Part shown: positions 24,345-33,620 of the stretch, one piece after another
How positions within the stretch are numbered: position 1 is the stretch's first letter
How the letters are laid out: each line of letters starts with the position of its first letter
Assembly: GCF_000802225.1 (NCBI RefSeq)
Contig: NZ_JTDI01000005.1
Span: forward strand, 248,001 to 312,000
Reading direction: 5' to 3'
Origin: Novosphingobium malaysiense
GTDB taxonomy: Bacteria > Pseudomonadota > Alphaproteobacteria > Sphingomonadales > Sphingomonadaceae
Length of the DNA: 64,000 bases
Notes under the pieces: generated by a model
The model's input: the letters and a program-made list of their open reading frames with translations, nothing else
Told to the model about the DNA's origin: nothing
The model's database searches: none
Position numbers and translations under genes: made by a program

Positions 24345-25558
24345 CGGATCGCGTGCTGGTAACGGGCCTGGGCTGCGTAAGCGGGCTTGGCTATGGAGTG
24401 GATTCGAATTGGCAGGCTGCCCGTGAAGGGCGCAGTGCCATTCGCGATTTCCCGATGACGGCAGGCTCCGGCGTAGCGGCACGCGTCGAAGGGGAACCGA
24501 CAGCAGCACCGCATCTCAGTACCGTGGAACCGGAGCGATTGCGACGGCTGGGCCGGCTCGACCGGTTGTCCGCCTTCACGCTCGAGGCCGGGCTGGAGGC
24601 AGTGGCAGACGCGGGACTGGATCGACATCCGTCGCTGGCAGACCGAACTGCAATCGTGATCGGATGTGGCAGCGGAGGCAACGCCGTCATCGAAACCGCC
24701 TATGAGCGGCTTTTCGCTAGGGACCAGCGCAAGGTTCATCCCCAAACGATCCCCAGTTCGATGATTGCCGCGCCTGCTGCGCATTTGTCCATGCTTCTGG
24801 GAATTCACGGTACGGTATTTACGCTCTCCAGCGCTTGTGCTTCCTCCGCCCACGCGCTGGGCGAGGCGATGCACATGATCCGTGCCGGGCGCGCCGATGT
24901 CGTGCTCGCAGGCGGCGCCGAGGCCTGTCTTACCCGCGGCTCCTTCACCGGCTGGCAGTCGCTTGGCGTGCTGGCCTCGGACACTTGCCGTCCCTTCTCG
25001 CGCGATCGTTGTGGAATGGTGCTGGGCGAAGGCGCTGCCGTGCTGGTTCTGGAGAGCGAAAGCCATGCCATCGCTCGCGGCGCACGTGTCCATGGCGAAC
25101 TGGCCGGCTACGGCACGTCGAGCGATGCTGTTCACATGACTGCGCCCGATGTCGAAGGGATTGCCGCCGCCATCCGCGCCGCGCATCACGATGCCCGCGT
25201 TGCCTTTGATACTCCCGCGCTCATATCGGCGCACGGCACCGGCACCGCACTCAACGATCCGGCAGAATCTGCTGCCTTGCATCGGGTCTACGGGACAGCC
25301 CTTGGCCGCCACCGTGTGGTTGCGACCAAGTCCGCCCACGGTCACATGATCGGTGCAACCGGCGCGATCGAATTTGTGCTTGGCCTGAAGGCACTTACCG
25401 ACAATGCAGCGCCGCCGTTACTCAACTATCTTGGCCCTGACCCCGACTGCGACTTGCCGCTGGTCCTGGAGCCGGAAGCTTTCGAGCCCGATGTGCTCAT
25501 ATCCAACAGTTTCGCTTTCGGCGGGCTCAATACCGTTTTGGTGGGGCGGCGCGCATGA
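24341..25558 (+). CDS. Beta-ketoacyl-ACP synthase (FabF-like ketosynthase)
   Basis: A 405-residue condensing enzyme with a complete Cys-His-His triad: Cys166 in LSSACASSAH, His298 in SAHGTGT and His333 in KSAHGHMIG. It should extend or select acyl chains on the adjacent ACP. Stand-alone KS plus ACP next to a type III PKS suggests that the cluster makes its own specialised acyl starter. It is translated by ATGA overlap with both the ACP and the type III PKS genes. Confidence 0.9.
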   Translation: MTDRVLVTGLGCVSGLGYGVDSNWQAAREGRSAIRDFPMTAGSGVAARVEGEPTAAPHLSTVEPERLRRLGRLDRLSAFTLEAGLEAVADAGLDRHPSLADRTAIVIGCGSGGNAVIETAYERLFARDQRKVHPQTIPSSMIAAPAAHLSMLLGIHGTVFTLSSACASSAHALGEAMHMIRAGRADVVLAGGAEACLTRGSFTGWQSLGVLASDTCRPFSRDRCGMVLGEGAAVLVLESESHAIARGARVHGELAGYGTSSDAVHMTAPDVEGIAAAIRAAHHDARVAFDTPALISAHGTGTALNDPAESAALHRVYGTALGRHRVVATKSAHGHMIGATGAIEFVLGLKALTDNAAPPLLNYLGPDPDCDLPLVLEPEAFEPDVLISNSFAFGGLNTVLVGRRA

Positions 25559-26643
25559 CTTCCACGATTGCTCGCATCAACCGCATTGGAACCGCCAATC
25601 CTCCGTTCGAGGTTCACGACGCCTTTGTTCGCTTCGTCACCTCCGAACTGCCGGACGAGAAGACACGGAACCTGTTCGCGCGCATGGCGGCCCGTTCTGG
25701 AATAGCGCAGCGCTATTCCTTTCTCGAGCCGGTAACGTTGGGCGACGGGACGGTGACCGACACCGACAGCTTTTACGGCACGGGGTCCTGGCCCTCGACC
25801 GCGGCGCGCATGCAGCGCTACGAGCGTGATGCGCCGCGCCTGGCACTGGATGCCATCGCCGCGCTCGATAAGGACATCGACAAGGCGGGCATTACGCATC
25901 TCGTCGTCGCCTCGTGCACCGGCTTCATGGCACCGGGGCTGGACCAGGCGATCGTCGCAGGCGCCGGTCTGGACCCTGGCGTTGAACGGACGGTCGTCGG
26001 GTTCATGGGGTGCTATGCCGCAGTCAATTCCTTGCGGCTCGCACATCATATTGTCAGGTCGGAGCCTGGCGCGCGGGTGCTTGTCGTGACACTCGAACTT
26101 TGCAGCATCCATTTCCAGCGCAGCCAGGATTTGGCCAGTCTGCTTGCCATGCTGCTGTTCGGCGACGGTGCCGCCGCCGCACTCGTCAGCGCCGAACCGG
26201 GCGGCATCGCGTTGCAGGATTTCCGGGCCGCGATGATTCCGGGGACGGAAGATGCCATTACCTGGACCATCGGCGACCAAGGCTTCGACATGCACCTTGG
26301 CGGCGAGGTTCCCGCGCGCATTGCCGCGGCGCTTGCGGCTGATGCGCGGCGCAACGACGATCTCGGCCTGCTGCGCGGCCAGGCGCCCGACGATTTCGCA
26401 TTGTGGGCGGTCCATGCCGGCGGGCGCACTGTGCTGGATGCGGTGGAACAGGGTTACGATCTTCCCGTCGAAGCGCTCGCGCCGTCACGGTCGATACTTT
26501 ACGACAAGGGCAACATGTCCTCCGCCACGTTGATGTTCATTCTCGCAAGGATGCTGGCGGACGGCATGCGCGGTGCGGGTCTGGCGCTGGCATTCGGCCC
26601 CGGCATGGCGGCGGAAAGCTTCCGCTTCGCGATCGAGGACTGA
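25555..26643 (+). CDS. Type III polyketide synthase (chalcone synthase family)
   Basis: A 362-residue type III PKS. The Cys-His-Asn triad is present: Cys153 in GFMGCYAAVNSL, His287 in WAVHAGGRTVL and Asn320 in YDKGNMSSATLM; AFGPGMAAESFRF is the family C-terminal signature. Such enzymes extend an acyl starter with malonyl units and cyclise it to resorcinols, pyrones or phloroglucinols. Here the starter could come from the ACP and ketosynthase encoded just upstream. The flavoprotein gene follows after one base, and a methyltransferase lies on the other strand, matching phenolic-lipid type tailoring. Confidence 0.92.
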   Translation: MTSTIARINRIGTANPPFEVHDAFVRFVTSELPDEKTRNLFARMAARSGIAQRYSFLEPVTLGDGTVTDTDSFYGTGSWPSTAARMQRYERDAPRLALDAIAALDKDIDKAGITHLVVASCTGFMAPGLDQAIVAGAGLDPGVERTVVGFMGCYAAVNSLRLAHHIVRSEPGARVLVVTLELCSIHFQRSQDLASLLAMLLFGDGAAAALVSAEPGGIALQDFRAAMIPGTEDAITWTIGDQGFDMHLGGEVPARIAAALAADARRNDDLGLLRGQAPDDFALWAVHAGGRTVLDAVEQGYDLPVEALAPSRSILYDKGNMSSATLMFILARMLADGMRGAGLALAFGPGMAAESFRFAIED

Positions 26644-26644
26644 G

Positions 26645-27766
26645 GTGGCCGGAGCGCTCATTCTCGGCGGCGGCATTGCTGGCAGCGCGGCAGCTTGCCT
26701 GATTGCCCGCGCCGGGACCGATGCGCATCTGGTCGAACGCGAAGCAGGGCCGCATCACAAGGTTTGCGGGGAGTTCCTGTCGATCGAAACGGTGAAGCAT
26801 CTGCGCCAACTTGGCTTGGACCCGCCGGATCTCGGCGCCGTACCGATCGAGCGGATCCGGCTCGTCCGCGGCCGGATGGAGGTCGAGGCACCGCTTCCGT
26901 TCACGGCGCTCGGACTGAGCCGATATGCACTGGACGAGGCGTTGCTCGGCCATGCCCGGGCAAATGGTGTCAAAGTCGAACAGGGCGTGCGCGTGCTGGA
27001 ACTGAATGGCAACACCGCCCGCACCAGCAGAGGAGAGCGCGAAGGCCGCCATGTTCTCCTTGCAACTGGCAAATTGCCGGTTCGGGAACAGGGGGCGGCC
27101 GCTGTCGGCCGCGCGGCAAATGGCTTCATCGGCTTCAAGATGCACTACTGCCTTGCTCCCCCAGCCGCACAACGGTTGGCCGGAACAATTGTGCTGGCCC
27201 TGTTCGATGGCGGATATGCGGGGCTACAGATGGTCGAGGCGGGCCGCGCGAACCTATGCCTCGTGCTGCGCCGCCAGGCGTTCTTGGATCTCGGCGGCGA
27301 CTGGCAATCATTGCGCGGCTGGCTCGATGAAAGCCCGCACCTGCGGCAAATGCTGGCCGACGCAGAGCCGCTGTTCGAACGCCCGGCAACAATCGCCAAC
27401 CTGATCTATGGCCTGCCGTCCCAAAATTCCTTCGAAGGACCGGCGCTGCGCCTGGGCGACCGCTGGGCAATGACGGCATCGCTTACAGGTGATGGCATGG
27501 CCATTGCCCTGCGCAGCGCTTTCCTGGCCGCGCAATGCATCCTCGCAGGCGAGGACATGCAGGCCTACCATCGCCGCCTCGCCGCGCAAACGCACCGGCA
27601 AATTCGCCGTGCGATGCTGCTTCAGAACGCATTGAATTCACCAGCACTACGCCTTGCAGCCTGTAGCCTGGCAAGGCTTCATCCTCCCCTGCTTACCGCC
27701 GCAGCCAGCGCAACACGGCTGCCGGAGTGGGACGGTGGTACTCCGTTGCCGGATCAGCCCGCATGA
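26645..27766 (+). CDS. FAD-dependent oxidoreductase / monooxygenase-like flavoprotein
   Basis: A 373-residue flavoprotein of the geranylgeranyl reductase / PHBH-like group. The N-terminal GGGIAGSAAACLIARAG is the FAD-binding GxGxxG region, VCGEFLS is a typical following segment, and LGDRWAMTASLTGDGMAIAL is the second FAD-contact GD motif. It starts with GTG one base after the type III PKS stop. It probably hydroxylates or reduces the polyketide, by analogy with flavin hydroxylases paired with type III PKSs for phenolic lipids. The exact reaction is inferred. Confidence 0.85.
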   Translation: MAGALILGGGIAGSAAACLIARAGTDAHLVEREAGPHHKVCGEFLSIETVKHLRQLGLDPPDLGAVPIERIRLVRGRMEVEAPLPFTALGLSRYALDEALLGHARANGVKVEQGVRVLELNGNTARTSRGEREGRHVLLATGKLPVREQGAAAVGRAANGFIGFKMHYCLAPPAAQRLAGTIVLALFDGGYAGLQMVEAGRANLCLVLRRQAFLDLGGDWQSLRGWLDESPHLRQMLADAEPLFERPATIANLIYGLPSQNSFEGPALRLGDRWAMTASLTGDGMAIALRSAFLAAQCILAGEDMQAYHRRLAAQTHRQIRRAMLLQNALNSPALRLAACSLARLHPPLLTAAASATRLPEWDGGTPLPDQPA

Positions 27767-27793
27767 ACTGACGGGGCGGGTGTTGGGCCGCGG

Positions 27794-28042
27794 TACGACT
27801 GCTTTGTCGGCGCCTGCTGCCTAGATACTCAGAAAGAAGAAGCCCGAGGGGCACTCTATCGTCTCGCTCCGGACGGCACGTCCGAGCTGATGGGCAGCGG
27901 CTACATGGTGCCTGATGGTCCGGCTCTCTCGTCCTGCGGGCGATGGTTCTATCATTCCGATTCCGCGCTGCGCACAATATATCGGTTCGAAATGGCCGGG
28001 ATGTGCGAACTGCGAATTCAGGACTTTCAGCGGGCTGTCTGA
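27794..28042 (+). pseudogene. SMP-30/gluconolactonase family gene fragment
   Basis: An open stretch of 82 codons without a start encodes an internal piece of an SMP-30/gluconolactonase beta-propeller: GALYRLAPDGTSELMGSGY, then VPDGPALSSCGRWFYHSDS and RTIYRFE. Family proteins are about 290 residues, so both ends are missing, and the frame after RTIYRFE reads unrelated residues to a stop. It is a decayed remnant, adjacent to an att-like tRNA fragment and IS remnants. It is distinct from the full-length SMP-30 gene at 46499-47368. Confidence 0.75.
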
Positions 28043-28349
28043 AATCGGATAAAAATCCGAGATAGTTCTCTCCCAAGCGAAAATTGCCATCACACCGGGC
28101 GCGCATTTCCAGAGACGGATTCTGACGAATATGTTGGTCAGGCATTATCTTGCCCGGCAGGAACTCCTACACGTGGGCAAATGACTTCTCGTTTCAGCAT
28201 GTGCTGCGAAAATCCTGACACAACAGATGTCTAGCCCTGTCCAAGTGACGCTTCAGAGGAGGGGCTAATGTTCGCGCTATTTGTCTAAGCGATTGATTTA
28301 ATAGAAACGAGGTGAATCGGGTTTGCTCGCGTGATCGGCTATGGGCTTA

Positions 28350-28377
28350 GGGTAACGGTTTTCGAGACCGTTTACCC
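28350..28377. repeat. Imperfect inverted repeat
   Basis: GGGTAACGGT and ACCGTTTACCC form an inverted repeat with one bulged base around TTTCGAG. It could be a hairpin terminator or a recombination or regulatory site near the att-like tRNA fragment. No role can be assigned. Confidence 0.4.
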
Positions 28378-28482
28378 AGGATCCCATGATTTCCATGATA
28401 ATCATAGGCTTGGATCCACAACCTTAGAATGCAATCTTTGGCTGAAGAAGTTGTGTTAAAAAGTTGTTATTAAATATGAAAT

Positions 28483-28505
28483 TGGCTGGGGCGGCAGGAT
28501 TCGAA
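28483..28505 (-). other. tRNA-Gln 3' end fragment, probable att site
   Basis: Read on the minus strand, this 23-bp stretch is TTCGAAT (T-loop), CCTGC (T-stem), CGCCCCA (acceptor 3' strand), G and CCA. That is the 3' end of a bacterial tRNA-Gln, whose 5' acceptor strand is TGGGGCG. No D-arm or anticodon arm precedes it, so it is not a tRNA gene. Integrases commonly recombine at tRNA 3' ends and leave such duplicated ends, so this marks a likely boundary of an integrated element. No integrase gene is seen in the window. Confidence 0.7.
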
Positions 28506-28938
28506 TTTATGAAGTAAAAATTTGACATAATTGTAAATTATATTTGAAAATTGGCTAGTTGCCAACAAAATCAGCCCGAGATTTTGAGCTATCTCTGGCC
28601 GTTGTGGGCTAATTTAGGACTATTCGTTGAGTTGCAGGTATTTTGCGCCGGACGGAGTGTCTTGTCGAGAATTTGTGTTCGTTCGAATGCCGTCTTTTGC
28701 AAGACGACCCCGTGCGAAGGCTTCACAGACATGAAAATGGGATAGCAGACATCCCAATACCTCGAAGTCGGATGCCGGGGGCGATCCCTTGTTGCCGATC
28801 GGCAGGCAATTATCGATCTTCAGATCCGCAAGGATAGCTATCCAATCTACGCACCCAAAACCTCGCCGGAATCGACCTGCCAGCTTTCAGGTGGCTGAAG
28901 CGCATAAAAAGGTTAGCGTTGTGATCGCACGTGGAGAA

Positions 28939-29226
28939 TCAAGCCGCCAGCAGCGGCTTGATTTCTTCGATGTCGGCGGCTTGATCCACCAGCAAATCAT
29001 AATGCGTCTGAAGGTTGAGCCAGAACTCCGGCGTCGTACCAAGTGCCTTGGATAGACGCTTGGCCGTGTCCGGCGTGACAGAAGTCCTCTCCTCGCACAG
29101 CCGCTCGATGCGGGTGCGAGGGACATGGATGTGCTTTGCCAGCTTGCCAGCAGAAATGCCCATCTCCTCAAGGAACTCATGCTTGAGGATTTCGCCGGGA
29201 TGGACCGGGGTTTTCAACATGGTCAT
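28939..29226 (-). CDS. higA: HigA-type antitoxin (XRE helix-turn-helix)
   Basis: A 95-residue antitoxin of the HigA/VapI group. VHPGEILKHEFLEEMGIS and the helix-turn-helix KLAKHIHVPRTRIERLCEER, then GTTPEFWLNLQTHYDL, are signature segments. It neutralises the HigB RNase and represses their promoter. AGGGAG precedes the ATG ACC ATG start. It follows the toxin gene by 11 bp, the reversed toxin-first order typical of higBA. Confidence 0.9.
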   Translation of the reverse strand: MTMLKTPVHPGEILKHEFLEEMGISAGKLAKHIHVPRTRIERLCEERTSVTPDTAKRLSKALGTTPEFWLNLQTHYDLLVDQAADIEEIKPLLAA

Positions 29227-29237
29227 GACGACTCCCT

Positions 29238-29519
29238 TCAATGATAGTCCACGATTTCTACGTCTTTCGGGCCATTGTCGGTCCAGACGAAACAGATACG
29301 CCATTGGTCGTTGATCCGGATCGAATGCTGGCCCTCACGATCATCGGATAGGGCTTCCAGCCTGTTGCCCGGAGGCGACCGCAAGTCGTCCAGTTTTACC
29401 GCCGCCTCAAGCATGGCCAGCTTCCGCACCGCAGCCCGGAAGATGTCGTTCGGGAAGCCCTTGCCCGGTTTGCCCGCCAGCACCTGTGTAACCAGCTTGC
29501 CTTTGGTGCTCTGTATCAT
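29238..29519 (-). CDS. higB: HigB-type toxin (RelE superfamily mRNA interferase)
   Basis: A 93-residue RelE/HigB ribosome-dependent RNase toxin. [20 protein letters not shown], then [14 protein letters not shown] and DVEIVDYH, are diagnostic. The ATG at 29519 gives the normal family length; a longer in-frame start (29555) would read through the operator repeats. It is first in the higBA operon, on the minus strand, next to IS remnants. Confidence 0.92.
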   Translation of the reverse strand: MIQSTKGKLVTQVLAGKPGKGFPNDIFRAAVRKLAMLEAAVKLDDLRSPPGNRLEALSDDREGQHSIRINDQWRICFVWTDNGPKDVEIVDYH

Positions 29520-29536
29520 AAAATGATACGTATCAT
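29513..29536. promoter_or_regulatory. GTATCAT/ATGATAC operator repeats of higBA
   Basis: GTATCAT-AAA-ATGATAC (29513-29529) is followed without a gap by the perfect palindrome ATGATACGTATCAT (29523-29536), with one further GTGATAC half-site at 29540-29546. The repeats straddle the higB start codon. HigA proteins autoregulate by binding such palindromes, so this is the expected operator. Confidence 0.65.
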
Positions 29537-29606
29537 CTCGTGATACATGGCGCAAGGGGTTTACCGACCCTTATGAGACGAACAGCGATCAGATCTCGGT
29601 CCCGAG

Positions 29607-30300
29607 GTGCGGTCCGTCCACTATTGCGGAAGCTCGCGACCAACATACGCCATCCATTGCCCGACACTCGAACCTCCGCTCACGCCCGAATGGGTAACAC
29701 GCAAAGCGCCGGGGCCGGATACCATCCTCGACGACTGTCATCGCCGCGCGTTGGCAGATATCATCGAGGCCGGTCCCATTCCCGCCATTCATGGTGTGGT
29801 TCGCTGGCGGATCATCGACCTCGTCCAATGGCTATGGGAAGAGTTCGAAGTCTCGATCAGCAAGCAGGCGCTGGGGCATGAACTTCGGACCATGGGCTAT
29901 CGCAAGCTCTCGGCCCGGCCACGCCATCAGGGGCAGCACCCTGAAGATATTGCCGCTTTTAAAAAGCCTTCCCCGCCCGTCTGGCGCAAATCCGAAAGCG
30001 CCTGCCCAAAGGCACGCCGATAGAGCTGTGGTGGCAAGATGAGGCCCGGATCGGGCAGAAGACGCAAATCACCCGGCGCTGGGCCAAACGCGGCACGAGA
30101 CCCGTCGCGCCCCGTGATCTGCGCCGGGCTTCGGCATGGATCTTCGGGGCGATCTGTCCCGCAGAAGGCAAAGGCGCCGCGCTGGTCATGCCTCGTTGCA
30201 ACAGCGAGGCCATGGACATGCATCTCGCTGAAATCAGCAGCCAGGTCGCACCCGGCGCTCACGCCGTGCTCATGCTTGATCAGGCCGGGTGGCACATGTC
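29607..30300 (+). pseudogene. IS630 family transposase, frameshifted and truncated
   Basis: An IS630 transposase read in two frames. The first frame runs to about 29966 (HRRALADIIEAG..., WRIIDLVQWLWEEF, LGHELRTMGYRKLSARPRH). After the AAAAAG run the homology continues in the -1 frame: FPARLAQIRKRL, then WWQDEARIGQ and VLMLDQAGWHM, with two Asp of the DDE triad. The sequence stops at VLMLDQAGWHMS, so the third acidic residue is lost. The -1 shift could be a deletion or a slippage site, but the element is truncated either way by an IS21 istB segment. The N-terminus is also degraded. Confidence 0.8.
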
Positions 30301-30642
30301 GTCGACGAGATCGGATACCTGCCTGTCACACCGGGCGGCGCCAACCTGTTCTTCCAGTTGGTCAACGCCCGCTACGAAAAGGGCGCCATGATCCTCACCT
30401 CCAATCGCGGCTTCGCGGAATGGGGCGAGGTCTTCGGAGATGCCGTAGTCGCCACCGCGCTACTCGACAGACTGCTGCACCATGCCGTCGTCATCCAGAT
30501 CGAAGGCTCCAGCTACCGTATGCGTGAGCACGCTGCGCTTGTGCCCGAAAACGTGCGAGGCGCCGCCGCCTTCAATCCGACACCGCCAAAACGCCGTGGC
30601 CGACCACCGACGAAAGGAAAACCCGATCCCGAATACGGCTGA
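30289..30642 (+). pseudogene. IS21 family helper ATPase (IstB), C-terminal fragment
   Basis: About 117 residues of the C-terminal half of IstB: the Walker B segment VVDEIGYLPV, then NARYEKGAMILTSNRGFAEW and LLDRLLHHAVVIQIEGSSYR. The N-terminal half with Walker A is absent, replaced by the IS630 remnant; the junction lies near 30295. It is an inactive remnant of an IS21-type element. Confidence 0.85.
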
Positions 30643-30786
30643 TCACCGATCGTCCCAAAACGCCAGCACAGGGAATTTTGGGCGCCCACATCTGCGGAAA
30701 CTTCGGTGCCCATTGACAGGTTGGCAACGCTGCCATGAGAACGGCAGTATGCAGAAGCACGGGAGGCAAAACGATTGGCCGTCTGA

Positions 30787-32736
<1,950 letters not shown>

Positions 32737-32861
32737 GGAACCACATCTCTCTTTTTGTCGACTTGCTAAATGGGATAATTTTAATGGACTGGTCAGTGTC
32801 GATGCCGGGATAAGAGGAGTGCGAACGCCGCCGGAGCGGCGTTGCGCGCCCTACCTCGCGA

Positions 32862-33620
32862 TCACACCATGGCAAAGCCACCATTGATGCTGATCGTCTG
32901 ACCCGTGATCCACTTTGCACCGTCCGAGGCAAGAAAGGCGATCATCGGTGCGACATCGGAAGGCTGTCCGATGCGCTTGAGGGGATAGTTCTTGACCATC
33001 TTCGGCATCATTTCCTCAAGCCACTTCGGGTCTGAGTGGGCAGACTGAATCATGCCGAGCATGACCGCGTTGCAGGTAATGTCGTTGCGGCCGACTTCCT
33101 TTGCCATCGACTTGATGGTGGCAATCGCGCCTGCGCGTGCTGCCGCGGCCATCGAGAGGTTTGCCTCACCCACGCGCGAACTGTCGCCGCCAAGCGAGAT
33201 GATGCGTCCGCCCTTCTTGGCCTCGATCATGTAGGGAAGTGCCGCGCGGGCAGTGTTGACCGTGCCCATGAGGCCGATGTCGATGTGTCGCTTCCACTGT
33301 TCGGATGTGGTTTCGACGAACCGGGCGCGCTCGGCCACGCCAGCATTGTTGACGACGATATCGATGCCGCCGAAGGTCTTGACGATATCATCGACCATCG
33401 CCTTGGTGCTGTCGAAGTCACCGACGTCTGCTTGCCAGGCCTTGGCCTTGCCGCCCGCTTCCGTGATTTCCTGCACGACCTTTTCCGAGGCTTCGGCGCT
33501 GGAATGGTAGTTGATGGCAATTGCTGCACCTTCGGCAGCCATTGTCAGGGCGATTTCACGTCCGACGTCGCGTGCCGCGCCGGTGATGAGGGCTACCTTG
33601 CCTTCGAGCGTTCCGCTCAT
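32862..33620 (-). CDS. SDR-family oxidoreductase lacking the usual YxxxK
   Basis: A 252-residue short-chain dehydrogenase fold with the cofactor motif TGAARDVG (13-20), NNAG (91-94) and C-terminal ITGQTISINGG. The expected catalytic segment (about 148-166) reads SRVGEANLSMAAAARAGAI: no Tyr, and Arg where Lys is usual. The Ser-containing loop GGDSS is kept. It is therefore either a non-oxidoreductase SDR relative or uses different residues. It is the last gene of the Mo-hydroxylase operon, starting at an ATGA overlap with the large subunit, so it probably acts on the same pathway. Confidence 0.85.
   Translation of the reverse strand: MSGTLEGKVALITGAARDVGREIALTMAAEGAAIAINYHSSAEASEKVVQEITEAGGKAKAWQADVGDFDSTKAMVDDIVKTFGGIDIVVNNAGVAERARFVETTSEQWKRHIDIGLMGTVNTARAALPYMIEAKKGGRIISLGGDSSRVGEANLSMAAAARAGAIATIKSMAKEVGRNDITCNAVMLGMIQSAHSDPKWLEEMMPKMVKNYPLKRIGQPSDVAPMIAFLASDGAKWITGQTISINGGFAMV

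Larger units (their letters stand above)
28043..28938. other. AT-rich non-coding scar region
   Basis: About 900 bp without a supported gene. Part of it (about 28390-28560) is markedly AT-rich compared with the rest of the window. It holds an imperfect inverted repeat at 28350-28377, a sequence resembling the 20-bp promoter box of region 2 (28326-28353), and a tRNA-Gln 3' end at 28483-28505. A short frame near 28790-28900 (ADRQAIIDLQIRKDS) may be a degraded gene piece of an NTF2/SnoaL-like protein; this is weak. Confidence 0.5.

Noticed and set aside
28339..28440. A tRNA or small RNA gene in the AT-rich region
   Set aside because: Hairpin-like repeats and a tRNA 3' end are present, but no cloverleaf or anticodon arm can be built, so only the 3' fragment is reported.
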